The notes under the pieces were generated by a model. It searched no databases, was not told the origin of the DNA, and worked only from the letters and a program-made list of their open reading frames with translations. Below are positions 8,488-16,824 of a stretch of 64,000 nucleotides of DNA, piece by piece (positions within the stretch are counted from its first letter, which is position 1; every line of letters begins with the position of its first letter). Both the position numbers and the translations under genes were made by a program. The DNA comes from Clostridiales bacterium FE2011 (GTDB taxonomy: Bacteria > Bacillota > Clostridia > Christensenellales > Aristaeellaceae): positions 2,232,001-2,296,000 of the forward strand of contig CP069418.1 in NCBI GenBank assembly GCA_017569305.1, given 5' to 3'.

Positions 8488-10014
8488 ATGAAAAAACTTA
8501 TTGCGGTTATCCTGACCCTGGCCATGCTGCTCAGCATCGTGCCGGTCGTGGCAGAGTCTGCCATCGACACATCCGAGCACGTGAAGATCGTGTACCTGGT
8601 CACCGGCGATAAGCCCACCAACCGGACCGACGAAGTGCTGGCAAAGATCAACGAGCTGCTGACCGAAAAGGTCAACGCTGAGCTGGAGTTCCGCTGGATC
8701 GAATGGACCGACTGGCAGACCCAGTACAACCTGGCCCTGGCCACCCAGAGCGGCGACATCGACCTGATCGGTACCGCTACTGACTGGCTGGATGCCTGGC
8801 CCAACAGCCAGAAAGGCGCTTTCCTGCCCCTGTCTGAAGACATGCTGAAGACCTACGCCCCCAAGACCTGGGAGAGCGTGTCCGAAGCGCACTGGAACCT
8901 GTGCAAGTACAACGGCGAGATCTACCTCATGCCCGAAGACAACTACGCGCAGTGGACCAACCACGGCTTCATGTACCGTGGCGACTGGGCCCGTGAAGCC
9001 GGCCTTGAGAACGGTGTGCATTCCTGGGAAGACCTGGGCGTATACTTCAAGTACATCAAGGAAAACAAGCCGGACGTGATTCCGTGGGATGCCAACGGTA
9101 ACGGATCTTCCTACAGCCCCCAGATGGCCGGCGGCTGGCAGACCTCCCATACCGGCAACATCGCTATCGAAGGCTTCCCGGTAGCTATCTTCTACGGCGA
9201 GAGCAAAGAGAATCCCTACACCCTGAGCCGCTACTACCTGGAAGGCGACGAGCTGGTGAACTTTGCCAAGACCATGAAGGAATGGGCGGACGCCGGCTAC
9301 TGGCGCGCTGACGTGCTGAACTACACCGGCGACGTGGTTACCGAAATGGAAGAAGGCAAGACCGGTGCCCATCAGCACCACACCCAGACCTGGACCAGCG
9401 AGCGTACCACCATGGAACGCAAGCAGCCCGGTTCCGACCTCGGCTTTTTCTGGTTCGGCGAAGAGGCTTCCAACCTGATCTCCCTGAACATCACCCACGG
9501 CGCCATGGCTGTGGCTGCCCAGAGCAAGAATCCGGAACGCGCCCTGATGGTCTATGACCTCATGCGGAACGATCCTGAAATCTATCATCTCATGCAGTAC
9601 GGCTTCGAAGGCGAAATGTACACCGTGGATGAGAACGGCCTGTTCTCCCGTCCCGATGGCTTCGAAGATTCCGTGGACGGCGTCTCCTTCAACTTCTGGT
9701 GGGGCCGCAACGACAACCTGGAATACCGCAATGCCCAGCTTGACTGGGATGCCATCCAGAAGATGTATGACGCCTATGACGCTGTGAAGATCGACTATCC
9801 CTACGGACAGTACATCTATGACAACTCCATGGTGGGCGTCTTCATGGACAACCTGAGCAACGTTTACAACACCTATATGCCCCGTATCGTCTTCGGTATG
9901 AACGATGATCCGGAAGCGCTGGTGGCTGAATTCCGTCAGGCTCTGCAGGATGCCGGCATCGAAATGGTGATGTCTGAAATCCAGAACCAGCTGGATGCTG
10001 TTTACGCCAAGTAA
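8488..10014 (+). CDS. extracellular solute-binding protein of the LplA type
   Basis: A 508-residue secreted sugar-binding protein. The signal peptide ends near AEA/AES at about residue 24 (VPVVAESA); there is no lipobox cysteine, unusual for a Gram-positive binding protein, which is normally lipid-anchored. The body matches the family 1 binding fold, with an N-terminal lobe (EFRWIEWTDWQTQYNLALA) and aromatic-rich segments (NYAQWTNHGFMYRGDW) typical of large LplA-type proteins. ATG 8488 has AAGGAGG eight bases upstream; the longer frame start at 8437 does not. It would deliver substrate to the two permeases upstream, and the 239-bp gap with the 7-bp arrays separates it from them. Confidence 0.85.
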   Translation: MKKLIAVILTLAMLLSIVPVVAESAIDTSEHVKIVYLVTGDKPTNRTDEVLAKINELLTEKVNAELEFRWIEWTDWQTQYNLALATQSGDIDLIGTATDWLDAWPNSQKGAFLPLSEDMLKTYAPKTWESVSEAHWNLCKYNGEIYLMPEDNYAQWTNHGFMYRGDWAREAGLENGVHSWEDLGVYFKYIKENKPDVIPWDANGNGSSYSPQMAGGWQTSHTGNIAIEGFPVAIFYGESKENPYTLSRYYLEGDELVNFAKTMKEWADAGYWRADVLNYTGDVVTEMEEGKTGAHQHHTQTWTSERTTMERKQPGSDLGFFWFGEEASNLISLNITHGAMAVAAQSKNPERALMVYDLMRNDPEIYHLMQYGFEGEMYTVDENGLFSRPDGFEDSVDGVSFNFWWGRNDNLEYRNAQLDWDAIQKMYDAYDAVKIDYPYGQYIYDNSMVGVFMDNLSNVYNTYMPRIVFGMNDDPEALVAEFRQALQDAGIEMVMSEIQNQLDAVYAK

Positions 10015-10027
10015 TTCATCCGGTTTC

Positions 10028-10073
10028 GGGGCTGTCCGCGGTGTACACTCCGCCGGGGCCAGCCCCCTTTTTA
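10028..10073 (+). terminator. terminator between binding-protein and GH2 genes
   Basis: GGGGCTG (10028-10034) pairs with CAGCCCC (10060-10066), with an inner GCGG/CCGC stem and a T5 tail. It probably lowers rather than blocks GH2 expression, since no promoter is obvious in the remaining 60 bp. Confidence 0.7.
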
Positions 10074-10133
10074 TGCCCGCAGCGCCGCGCGTGAGCGGCC
10101 GGGGGTGTCAATCTTTCCAAAGGAGAGACGCGC

Positions 10134-12416
10134 ATGAGAAAGGACATCCGCCTCAGTGAAGGCTGGCGGTTCCATCTGGGAGATACCGCAGATGCGTATT
10201 ATATGGGCTTTGACGACCGGGGATGGCGGCAGGTGACCGTGCCCCATGACTGGGCCGTGGAGCATCCTTTTGATCCCTGCTGGGCCAGCGGCACCGGCTA
10301 TCTGCCGGGCGGCATCGGCTGGTACCGGGGACATTTCACCCTGGACGCGGAGGACGCTGCCCGCCGGGTACGGATCACCTTTGAAGGCGTATACAAGCGT
10401 GCCCGGGTCTGGATCAACAGCAACTACCTGGGCCAGCATGCCTACGGCTATACCAGCTTCTCTTTTGATATCAGCGAATTTATCCGTCCCGGGGAGAATG
10501 TGATCGCCGTCCGGGTGGATCATTCGGAAGTGGCTGATTCCCGCTGGTACACCGGTTCCGGTGTGGACCGTCCCGTGACGCTGACAGTGACGGATCCGGT
10601 CTGCTTCCGGGAGCACGGCATCTTTGCCGTGACGGAAGCGGATGACGGGGAAGAGGCGGTCATCGGCATCCGGTATGAAACGGAAGGCGCGGACAAGGTG
10701 CGCTTTGCCCTGCGGACGCCGGAAGGCATCGCCGCGGAAGGTGAAGCGGAAGGGGAGAACGGCTGCCTGCGGCTGCGGGTGAATACTCCCCGGCGCTGGA
10801 GTCCGGAGGATCCATACCTTTATACCCTGTGCGGCGAAACGGAAAAGAACGGTGTCGTGACAGACCGGGAGGAGATTCCTTTCGGCATCCGCACGGCTGT
10901 GTTTGACGCGGACCATGGGTTCTTCCTGAACGGGGAGAACATGAAGCTCCGGGGCGTGTGCGTCCATCATGACGCGGGCTGCCTGGGTGCGGCGGTGCCG
11001 GAAAGCGTATGGCGGATCCGCCTGGAAAAACTGAAGGCCATGGGCTGCAATGCCCTGCGCACCGCGCATAACCCGCCGGATCCGGCGCTGCTGGATTTGT
11101 GCGACCGGCTGGGCTTCCTGGTGATGGATGAAGCCTTTGACGAGTGGGAAGGCATTAAGAACAAGTGGTGGCAGGGACACAACGTCTATCCGCCCAAGCA
11201 CTTCGGCTATGCGGAGGATTTTCCCCAGTGGCATGAAGAGGATCTGCGCTCCATGGTGGAGCGGGACCGGAACCACCCCTGCGTGATTCTCTGGAGTATC
11301 GGCAACGAAATCGATTATCCCAATGACCCGTATGTGACGCCCCTCTTTAAGGAAGTACTGGGCAACAACGACGCCAACAAGCCCCTGGCGGAACGTCTCT
11401 ATGACGACCGGAAACCGGACGCCGGGCGCCTGGCAAAGGTGGCGGCGGAGCTGACGGCGCAGATGCATGCCCTGGATGACAGTAGGCCGGTGACCAGCGC
11501 CCTGAGCTTCCCGGAACTGAGCAACCGCACAGGCTACGCGGACGCCCTGGACATTGCGGGATATAACTACCGGGAGCAGTTCTATGAGGAGGATCACAAG
11601 ACTTATCCCGGCCGGGTGATCCTGGGCAGTGAAAACAGCCATGATCCGTCCGCCTGGCGGGCCGTGACGGAGCATGAATATATGGCAGGCCAGTTCCTCT
11701 GGACCGGCGTGGACTTCCTGGGAGAATGCCCCGGCTGGCCGAAGCGCATCAGCCAGGCAGGCGCCCTGGACCTGCGGGGAAAGGAAAAGCCCCTTTACGC
11801 GCAGCGCCTGGCGCTGTGGACAAAGGAGCCGATGATCCGCATCGCTGTGGGACCCGGGGAAGAAGAACATGATTCCGGCGCCTGGGGCGAATGCTTCCGC
11901 TGGCAGGGACTGCCCGGAGTGAAAAAACGGGTCTCCTGTTACACCAACGGCAAAACCGCGGAGCTTTTCCTGAACGGGAAGAGCCTGGGCAAAAAGGAAC
12001 TGGCGGAGGAAGACGGCGGCCGGGCAGTATGGCAGGTGCCCTATGAGAACGGCGTCCTGGAAGCCCGGACAGAAGGCGCGGAGGATAAGCTGTCTACCCC
12101 CGGCAAGGCTTGCACCCTGCAGTGGATCCGGCATGAGAGCCGGCCCGGGGAAGACGTGATCCAGCTGGAAGCTGTGCTGCTGGACAAAGACGGTCAGCCC
12201 GCACAGGACGAGGTGATCCGCGTTCAGGTGCTGGGAGACGTGAAGATCCTGGGCATGGAGAACGGACTACCGGATGACCTGACGCCCTACAGCGAGCGCT
12301 TCCGCACGACCGGGGAAGGCACCCTGACCGTATACCTGCGGAAGGGAAAGGGCGAAGGAAAAGCCCTGGTATACGCCAGAACGGACGGAGGACTGGAAGC
12401 AGAATACAGGATGTGA
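10134..12416 (+). CDS. glycoside hydrolase family 2 (beta-galactosidase-like)
   Basis: A 760-residue cytoplasmic enzyme without a signal peptide. The N-terminal sugar-binding jelly-roll begins LSEGWRFHLG and contains VPHDWA, followed by an Ig-like domain and the TIM barrel. NHPCVILWSIGNE near residues 380-392 carries the acid/base glutamate; ILGSENSHD near residue 500 carries the nucleophile glutamate. The C-terminal region from about residue 590 looks like DUF4982 plus a further beta domain. The family's retaining enzymes cleave beta-galactosides, beta-glucuronides or beta-mannosides; the sequence alone does not decide which. Position after the importer suggests it degrades the imported sugar. 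Confidence 0.88.
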   Translation: MRKDIRLSEGWRFHLGDTADAYYMGFDDRGWRQVTVPHDWAVEHPFDPCWASGTGYLPGGIGWYRGHFTLDAEDAARRVRITFEGVYKRARVWINSNYLGQHAYGYTSFSFDISEFIRPGENVIAVRVDHSEVADSRWYTGSGVDRPVTLTVTDPVCFREHGIFAVTEADDGEEAVIGIRYETEGADKVRFALRTPEGIAAEGEAEGENGCLRLRVNTPRRWSPEDPYLYTLCGETEKNGVVTDREEIPFGIRTAVFDADHGFFLNGENMKLRGVCVHHDAGCLGAAVPESVWRIRLEKLKAMGCNALRTAHNPPDPALLDLCDRLGFLVMDEAFDEWEGIKNKWWQGHNVYPPKHFGYAEDFPQWHEEDLRSMVERDRNHPCVILWSIGNEIDYPNDPYVTPLFKEVLGNNDANKPLAERLYDDRKPDAGRLAKVAAELTAQMHALDDSRPVTSALSFPELSNRTGYADALDIAGYNYREQFYEEDHKTYPGRVILGSENSHDPSAWRAVTEHEYMAGQFLWTGVDFLGECPGWPKRISQAGALDLRGKEKPLYAQRLALWTKEPMIRIAVGPGEEEHDSGAWGECFRWQGLPGVKKRVSCYTNGKTAELFLNGKSLGKKELAEEDGGRAVWQVPYENGVLEARTEGAEDKLSTPGKACTLQWIRHESRPGEDVIQLEAVLLDKDGQPAQDEVIRVQVLGDVKILGMENGLPDDLTPYSERFRTTGEGTLTVYLRKGKGEGKALVYARTDGGLEAEYRM

Positions 12417-12453
12417 ATGCAATGCATAATGCATAATGCGTAATGCATAATTA
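12416..12453. repeat. 7-bp tandem array (AATGCAT type)
   Basis: Units AATGCAT, AATGCAT, AATGCGT, AATGCAT: the same 7-bp period as the AATTCAT arrays but a different unit. It begins at the GH2 stop codon. Confidence 0.75.
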
Positions 12454-12493
12454 ATCCCGCCGCCGCAAAACGGCGGGGAAGCAGAAATGAAAA

Positions 12494-12522
12494 CGCCTTC
12501 CGTTTCCGGAAGGTGTTTTTTC
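12494..12522 (+). terminator. terminator after GH2
   Basis: CGCCTTCCG (12494-12502) pairs with CGGAAGGTG (12507-12515), followed by six T. Confidence 0.8.
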
Positions 12523-12526
12523 CGCC

Positions 12527-12557
12527 ATTCTTCATTTTTCATTTTTCATTCTTCATT
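12527..12557. repeat. 7-bp tandem array (TTCATTT type)
   Basis: About four units of period 7 (TTCATTT/TTCATTC). Read on the - strand it is AATGAAA, loosely an inverted match to the AATGCAT array at 12416. Confidence 0.65.
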
Positions 12558-12592
12558 AAAACGAGGTTCGGAAATTCCGAACCTCGTTTTCT
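12558..12592. terminator. terminator for the synthase gene (- strand), possibly bidirectional
   Basis: A long stem, AACGAGGTTCGGAA with TTCCGAACCTCGTT, with T runs on both sides, just after the stop at 12593. Confidence 0.8.
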
Positions 12593-13987
12593 TTACTTGC
12601 TCTTGTGGAACAGCAGTTTTTCGTACCGGTTCTGGTCGCAGCGGCGGACCATAACTTCCAGTTCCTCGTCGCCCATGACCGTGTTGCGGCCCTTGGCGTA
12701 GAGATCGTCCACGCGGGCACGCATATCGACGATCAGCGGATCGTTCTTGTCGATGGTGTTGTCGCCGGTCAGGCGGAAGTAGTTGTTCAGCCAGTGGGCG
12801 ATGGAGGCGGTGCCGCCGCGGCTGTCCACAGCCACGGAAGCGGGCCGGTTCAGGAGCTTGGCGGTGTTGAAGATGTTGTAGATCTCCTCGTCCTTCAGCA
12901 TGCCGTCGGCATGGATACCGGCGCGGGTGACGTTGAAGTGGCGGCCGACGAAGGGCTGCCGCGGGCTGATTTCCAGGCCGATCTCCCGCTCCATGTAGTC
13001 CGCGATCTCGGTGATGGCGGTCAGGTCCATGCCGCCGTCGTCGCCGCGCAGGCTCTGGTATTCAATCGCCATGGCTTCCAGCGGGCAGTTGCCCGTGCGC
13101 TCGCCGATGCCCAGCAGGCTGCAGTTGATGCTGCTGCATCCGTGCAGCCAGGCGGTGGCGGCGTTGGAAACCACTTTGTAGAAGTCGTTGTGGCCGTGCC
13201 ACTCCAGCTGTTCGGAGGGCACTTCGGCGTAGTGTCGCAGACCGTAGATGATACCCTGTACGCTGCGGGGCAGTGCGGTACCGGGATAGCTGACGCCGTA
13301 ACCCATGGTGTCGCAGGCGCGGATCTTGATCGGGATACCGCTCTCACGGCTCAGGTCCATCAGGGCGCCGGCGAAGGGCACCACGAAGCCGTAGAAGTCG
13401 GCCCGGGTGATATCCTCGAAGTGGCAGCGGGGACGGATGCCGTATTCCAGGGCGGCTTTGACGATGCCCAGGTACTTGTCCATGGCCTGCTTACGGGTCA
13501 GGTGCATCTTGTTGAAAATATGATAGTCGCTGCAGGAAACCAGCACGCCTGTTTCGGCGACGCCGGCCTGTTTGACCAGTTCAAAATCCTTTTCATTGGC
13601 CCGGATCCAGGTGGTGATCTCCGGGAATTTCAGTCCCGCATCCTGGCACAGGTGCAGCGCCTTCTGGTCATTCTCCGTATAAAGGAAGAACTCGCTCTGG
13701 CGCACCATGCCGTTGGGGCCGCCCAGGCGGCTCATGAGCTTGAAGAGGTGCAGGATCTGTTCCGGCGTGAAGGGGCTGACGCTCTGCTGGCCGTCACGGA
13801 AGGTGGTGTCGGTCATCCAGATATGATCGGGCATCTGCATGGGAACATGACGGAGGTTGAAAGCAACCTTCGGCACATGGTCGTAGTCATAGATTTCCCT
13901 GTACAGGTTCGGCTCCGCAACATCCTGCAGGCTGTAACGGTACTTGGACTGCATCAGCAGGTTCACGGTGTTGTCAAAACTCAGCAT
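12593..13987 (-). CDS. citrate (Re)-synthase / homocitrate synthase-like enzyme
   Basis: A 464-residue member of the DRE-TIM (HMG-CoA lyase-like) family, which condenses acetyl-CoA with a 2-oxo acid. TDTTFRDGQQ near residue 58 is the metal-binding start of the barrel, PRCHFEDITRAD supplies barrel residues, and WHGHNDF carries the divalent-metal histidines. IGERTGNCPLEAM is the conserved loop of the 2-isopropylmalate/homocitrate synthase group. The long N-terminus and GGPNGMVRQSEFFLY resemble Clostridial Re-citrate synthases more than LeuA, and the leucine-feedback domain is absent. It is a single-gene unit with ribosome site GGAG. Which condensation it performs is inference. Confidence 0.7.
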   Translation of the reverse strand: MLSFDNTVNLLMQSKYRYSLQDVAEPNLYREIYDYDHVPKVAFNLRHVPMQMPDHIWMTDTTFRDGQQSVSPFTPEQILHLFKLMSRLGGPNGMVRQSEFFLYTENDQKALHLCQDAGLKFPEITTWIRANEKDFELVKQAGVAETGVLVSCSDYHIFNKMHLTRKQAMDKYLGIVKAALEYGIRPRCHFEDITRADFYGFVVPFAGALMDLSRESGIPIKIRACDTMGYGVSYPGTALPRSVQGIIYGLRHYAEVPSEQLEWHGHNDFYKVVSNAATAWLHGCSSINCSLLGIGERTGNCPLEAMAIEYQSLRGDDGGMDLTAITEIADYMEREIGLEISPRQPFVGRHFNVTRAGIHADGMLKDEEIYNIFNTAKLLNRPASVAVDSRGGTASIAHWLNNYFRLTGDNTIDKNDPLIVDMRARVDDLYAKGRNTVMGDEELEVMVRRCDQNRYEKLLFHKSK

Positions 13988-14110
13988 ACTCGATCACTCC
14001 GGTTTCTGTATACAATGCGCTCATTATAGTCTCAAACTATCGGAAACTCAAGCAAAGAACAAAAAGAACACCAAAATGATCAATTTCGGATCAGGATTCG
14101 GAATTGATCA

Positions 14111-14144
14111 AATTCATAATTCACAATTCAGAATTCATAATTAT
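14111..14144. repeat. 7-bp tandem array (AATTCAT type)
   Basis: Units AATTCAT, AATTCAC, AATTCAG, AATTCAT. Its inverted partner at 14234-14267 encloses 89 bp with no gene. Confidence 0.8.
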
Positions 14145-14233
14145 ATAGTGCTGCCCTCTGAAAGAATCGATAAATGTCAACAGGGTATTCATGACATGTT
14201 TGTTCCGGAACGCAGGGAAAGGTTCACAAAAAC

Positions 14234-14267
14234 AATTATGAATTGTGAATTATGAATTATGAATTAC
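14234..14267. repeat. 7-bp tandem array (ATGAATT type), inverted partner
   Basis: Units AATTATG, AATTGTG, AATTATG, AATTATG, abutting the hairpin at the end of the DUF975 gene. Confidence 0.8.
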
Positions 14268-14306
14268 GAACCTGAAGAATCGAATTAATTCAATTCTTCA
14301 GGTTCG
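14267..14306 (-). terminator. hairpin overlapping the DUF975 stop
   Basis: A perfect 14-bp stem (14267-14280 with 14293-14306) that includes the last codons of the gene. Downstream sequence on the - strand is not T-rich, so termination is uncertain. Confidence 0.5.
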
Positions 14307-15187
14307 GGTTCCTTCGGCGTTTTCTCGCCGCTCTCCAGGAAGAGGTAGAACACGGCGATGGAGCAGCTCATATAGACGCTGATGGCCAGGCCGGCCAGCA
14401 TCTGGAAGACCAGACCGAGGACGCCGCTGAGCATGGAGGAGATCAGCAGCTCCAGCATGTACCACAGGAGGAAACCGACCAGCAGGAAGAACAGATCCTT
14501 CTTCTTATCCTTCATCAGCTCTTTGCTGTGGCGGATGCAGGTGAGGATGCGGGTCTGGGGCTCATCCGCCATGATGTACTCCGACAGGGAGTAACGCAGG
14601 GCGGCCATGACGCCGGGAACGGCGATCAGGAGCAGAACCGGCAGGGTCATGTTGTAGCTGCGCTGCAGGGCGGCCAGCTGGACGCTCACGTCCCCGGACT
14701 GATAAACAGGAAGCAGCAGGTATACGGATACCGCGATCCCGGGAAGCATCCACAGCAGCACCTTCAGGATGATCAGCAGCTGCAGGCCGATGGCACGGAA
14801 GAACTGGTTCATCCGGCACAGCACGGTGCTTACCGGGTCTTCCAGGCCGCGTACGCGGTTCAGCAGCCACCGGTACATGCCCAGGGTCAGGCAGGGGGTG
14901 ATCAGCCAGGCCAGCAGTTCCAGTCCCCGCATAGTCCAGAAACTGGTACTGCCGAGGATAACGTCAATCTCCTTTAGCAGCTGCTCCTGGGGCAGGAGGC
15001 CGTCCCGGGAAGCGGACACGAGAACGCTGTTCAGCCGGGGAATCAGGTCATTGCCGGTAAAGGCGGAAAAGCCCTGCATCAACAGCGTGGGCAGGTTCAC
15101 AATCAGCGCGATCAGCAGCGCCGTCTGCCAGTGGTCCTTCAGCACAGCGCGGGCTTTCATGCGGAATATTCCGGAGGGGTAAAACAT
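14285..15187 (-). CDS. DUF975 family membrane protein
   Basis: A 300-residue polytopic membrane protein with about five or six hydrophobic helices. The N-terminal AVLKDHWQTALLIALI is characteristic of DUF975, in which a short amphipathic stretch ending KxxWxxA precedes the first helix. Late in the protein, RHSKELMKDKKKDLF is the conserved cytoplasmic loop. The family is uncharacterised and common in Clostridia. A longer frame reaches 15241, but GAAGGAGA precedes the ATG at 15187. Its start lies just beyond the terminator of the upstream foldase gene, so it probably has its own transcript or depends on read-through. Confidence 0.72.
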   Translation of the reverse strand: MFYPSGIFRMKARAVLKDHWQTALLIALIVNLPTLLMQGFSAFTGNDLIPRLNSVLVSASRDGLLPQEQLLKEIDVILGSTSFWTMRGLELLAWLITPCLTLGMYRWLLNRVRGLEDPVSTVLCRMNQFFRAIGLQLLIILKVLLWMLPGIAVSVYLLLPVYQSGDVSVQLAALQRSYNMTLPVLLLIAVPGVMAALRYSLSEYIMADEPQTRILTCIRHSKELMKDKKKDLFFLLVGFLLWYMLELLISSMLSGVLGLVFQMLAGLAISVYMSCSIAVFYLFLESGEKTPKEPEPEELN

Positions 15188-15201
15188 TGGAGAATCTCCT
15201 T

Positions 15202-15239
15202 CAAAAAAGCAAAAGGGGATGCCTTGCGGCATCCCCTTC
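15202..15239 (-). terminator. terminator after the foldase gene
   Basis: AAGGGGATGCC pairs with GGCATCCCCTT (15213-15238). On the - strand it is followed by TTTGCTTTTTT. Confidence 0.85.
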
Positions 15240-15248
15240 ATGCATTGG

Positions 15249-16622
15249 TCAGTCTTTCAGGGCATTCAGGTCAACCTTGATGCCGGCTTCGTCCACCCAC
15301 TGAGCCTTGGTGGCTTCGTAGGCGTCGTTCTGCTTCGTTGTCAGCAGGGAGGAGGAAAGGGTTTCCTTTACAGCATCCAGGGCAACGGGGCCTTCGGCCT
15401 CATCGCTTTCATAGCGGATGATGTAGTATCCGTAGCTGCCCTTGGTCTTGGGAGAAATGTCGCCGATCTTTTCCAGGGCCATGGCGGCATCCACAAAGGC
15501 GGCGTCGAAGTTGGTCATTCCGGCGGCTACGGCGTAGCCCTTCTCGTTATCCTTCATGCCTTCGTCTTCGTTGTTTTCGTCCATGATCTTCTGCCAGTCG
15601 GCGCCTTCTTCAGCCAGCTGGGCCAGCACGGCGTCGGCCTTTTCATCGATGTTCGCGAAGGCCTTATCGGTAGCCTCGGTCACAGCCTGGTTGGCGGCCA
15701 GCAGGGCCTTGTCAGCATCTTCCAGTTCCTGCTTCGCGGCGGACAGAGTTTCTTCAGCCTTGGCTTTGTCTTCATCGGAGATGCCTTCGGTATCCACGGT
15801 GCCCTGGGCTGCGTCAACCTTGGCCTGGGCGGTGGTGACGGCGGTGTTGGCGTCGTTCAGCTTGGTCTTGGCGTCGTCGATCGCGGTCTTGTCTTCATCC
15901 TTGAACTTGATGAGGATCTGCTTCACGCGGCGTACACCGGCGGGAGTGTAGTACAGGGTGGAGTTGTTGTTCGCGGCGGAAGCCCAGGTGCCGGCGCTTT
16001 CGCTGTAGGTGGATTTGTGGGATTCCACGCGGCTGTCGTACTCGGCCTGGATTTCTTCATCCGTGACCGCAACGTCCTTCACAGCGTATTCCTTCAGCTT
16101 GGCGGAAATGGCATCGGTGGTACCCTGGGCGATATACGCGTCGAGAGTGTAGCCGGCGTCTTCAGCCATCTTTGCGGCGGCTTCGGCAAGAGCGGTTTCA
16201 TCCATTTCGCTTCCGCCTTCAACATAAGCCTTGGCGGATGCGATGACGCTGTCCAGGTTTGCCTGGGCAGTGGTCTTGACAGATTCCAGCTCTTCATCGC
16301 TCAGCTGGTCCAGTCCCAGTTCCTTGGCCTTGGCGGTCAGAGCCAGGCTTGTTTTCAGGGTATCGACGGCGGCGTCCTTCGCGGCCTGGATGTTTGCAGG
16401 ATCCGTTACGTCGTAGGAATAGTTGAACATGGAATACATGGAGTACTGATCATACAGTTCCTGTTCAGCCTGGGCCAGGACTTCCTTCTTGGTGATCACC
16501 TGGTCACCCATCCGGATAATCTCGGTAGCATCATCAACAGCCTGATCCTTTTTGATCAGGGCGCAGCCGCTCAGCAGCAGAATTGCGGCCATCATCAGGG
16601 CAAGAAGAGCTTTTTTACGCAT
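15249..16622 (-). CDS. PrsA-like foldase lipoprotein (parvulin type) with coiled-coil insert
   Basis: A 457-residue lipoprotein with lipobox LLSGC at residues 15-19. The N-terminal chaperone-like SurA/PrsA region spans about 35-225. The parvulin peptidyl-prolyl isomerase domain begins with RRVKQILIKF near 232, but is then interrupted by about 75 Ala/Lys/Asp-rich coiled-coil residues (roughly 241-317). It resumes at ANIDEKADAVLAQL and ends with SYGYYIIRYE near 410. PrsA-type proteins fold exported proteins outside the membrane, which fits a genome section rich in secreted proteins. Because of the insert, isomerase activity is uncertain. Ribosome site GGAGAG precedes the ATG. Confidence 0.78.
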   Translation of the reverse strand: MRKKALLALMMAAILLLSGCALIKKDQAVDDATEIIRMGDQVITKKEVLAQAEQELYDQYSMYSMFNYSYDVTDPANIQAAKDAAVDTLKTSLALTAKAKELGLDQLSDEELESVKTTAQANLDSVIASAKAYVEGGSEMDETALAEAAAKMAEDAGYTLDAYIAQGTTDAISAKLKEYAVKDVAVTDEEIQAEYDSRVESHKSTYSESAGTWASAANNNSTLYYTPAGVRRVKQILIKFKDEDKTAIDDAKTKLNDANTAVTTAQAKVDAAQGTVDTEGISDEDKAKAEETLSAAKQELEDADKALLAANQAVTEATDKAFANIDEKADAVLAQLAEEGADWQKIMDENNEDEGMKDNEKGYAVAAGMTNFDAAFVDAAMALEKIGDISPKTKGSYGYYIIRYESDEAEGPVALDAVKETLSSSLLTTKQNDAYEATKAQWVDEAGIKVDLNALKD

Positions 16623-16744
16623 AGGAATTCTCTCCGTTCATATCAATATCTTTGGGAACACTTCCAATATTATAGCAAAGGGGATTAGCTCAGGCAAGCA
16701 AAATTCAGCTTCGGAACAAAAAAACAGTAAAGAACGGAAAGGGT

Positions 16745-16773
16745 GTCACAAAAATGGCATTTTGTGGTATAAT
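16745..16773 (+). promoter_or_regulatory. extended -10 promoter for the secreted protein at 16825
   Basis: TATAAT (16768-16773) preceded by TGG, an extended -10 motif. The -35 candidate GTCACA 17 bp upstream is weak. Confidence 0.65.
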
Positions 16774-16824
16774 AGTTACCTGATTCAAGCGTTCAGAAAG
16801 CTCAAAATTGAAAGGAGAAACACC

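Noticed and set aside
8443..9588. Long - strand frames opposite the LplA-type gene and other GC-rich genes
   Set aside because: They follow from high GC at third codon positions; no ribosome site or family.
16552..16824. N-terminal extension of the secreted protein at 16825
   Set aside because: It overlaps the foldase gene start and lacks a ribosome site; the signal peptide begins at 16825.
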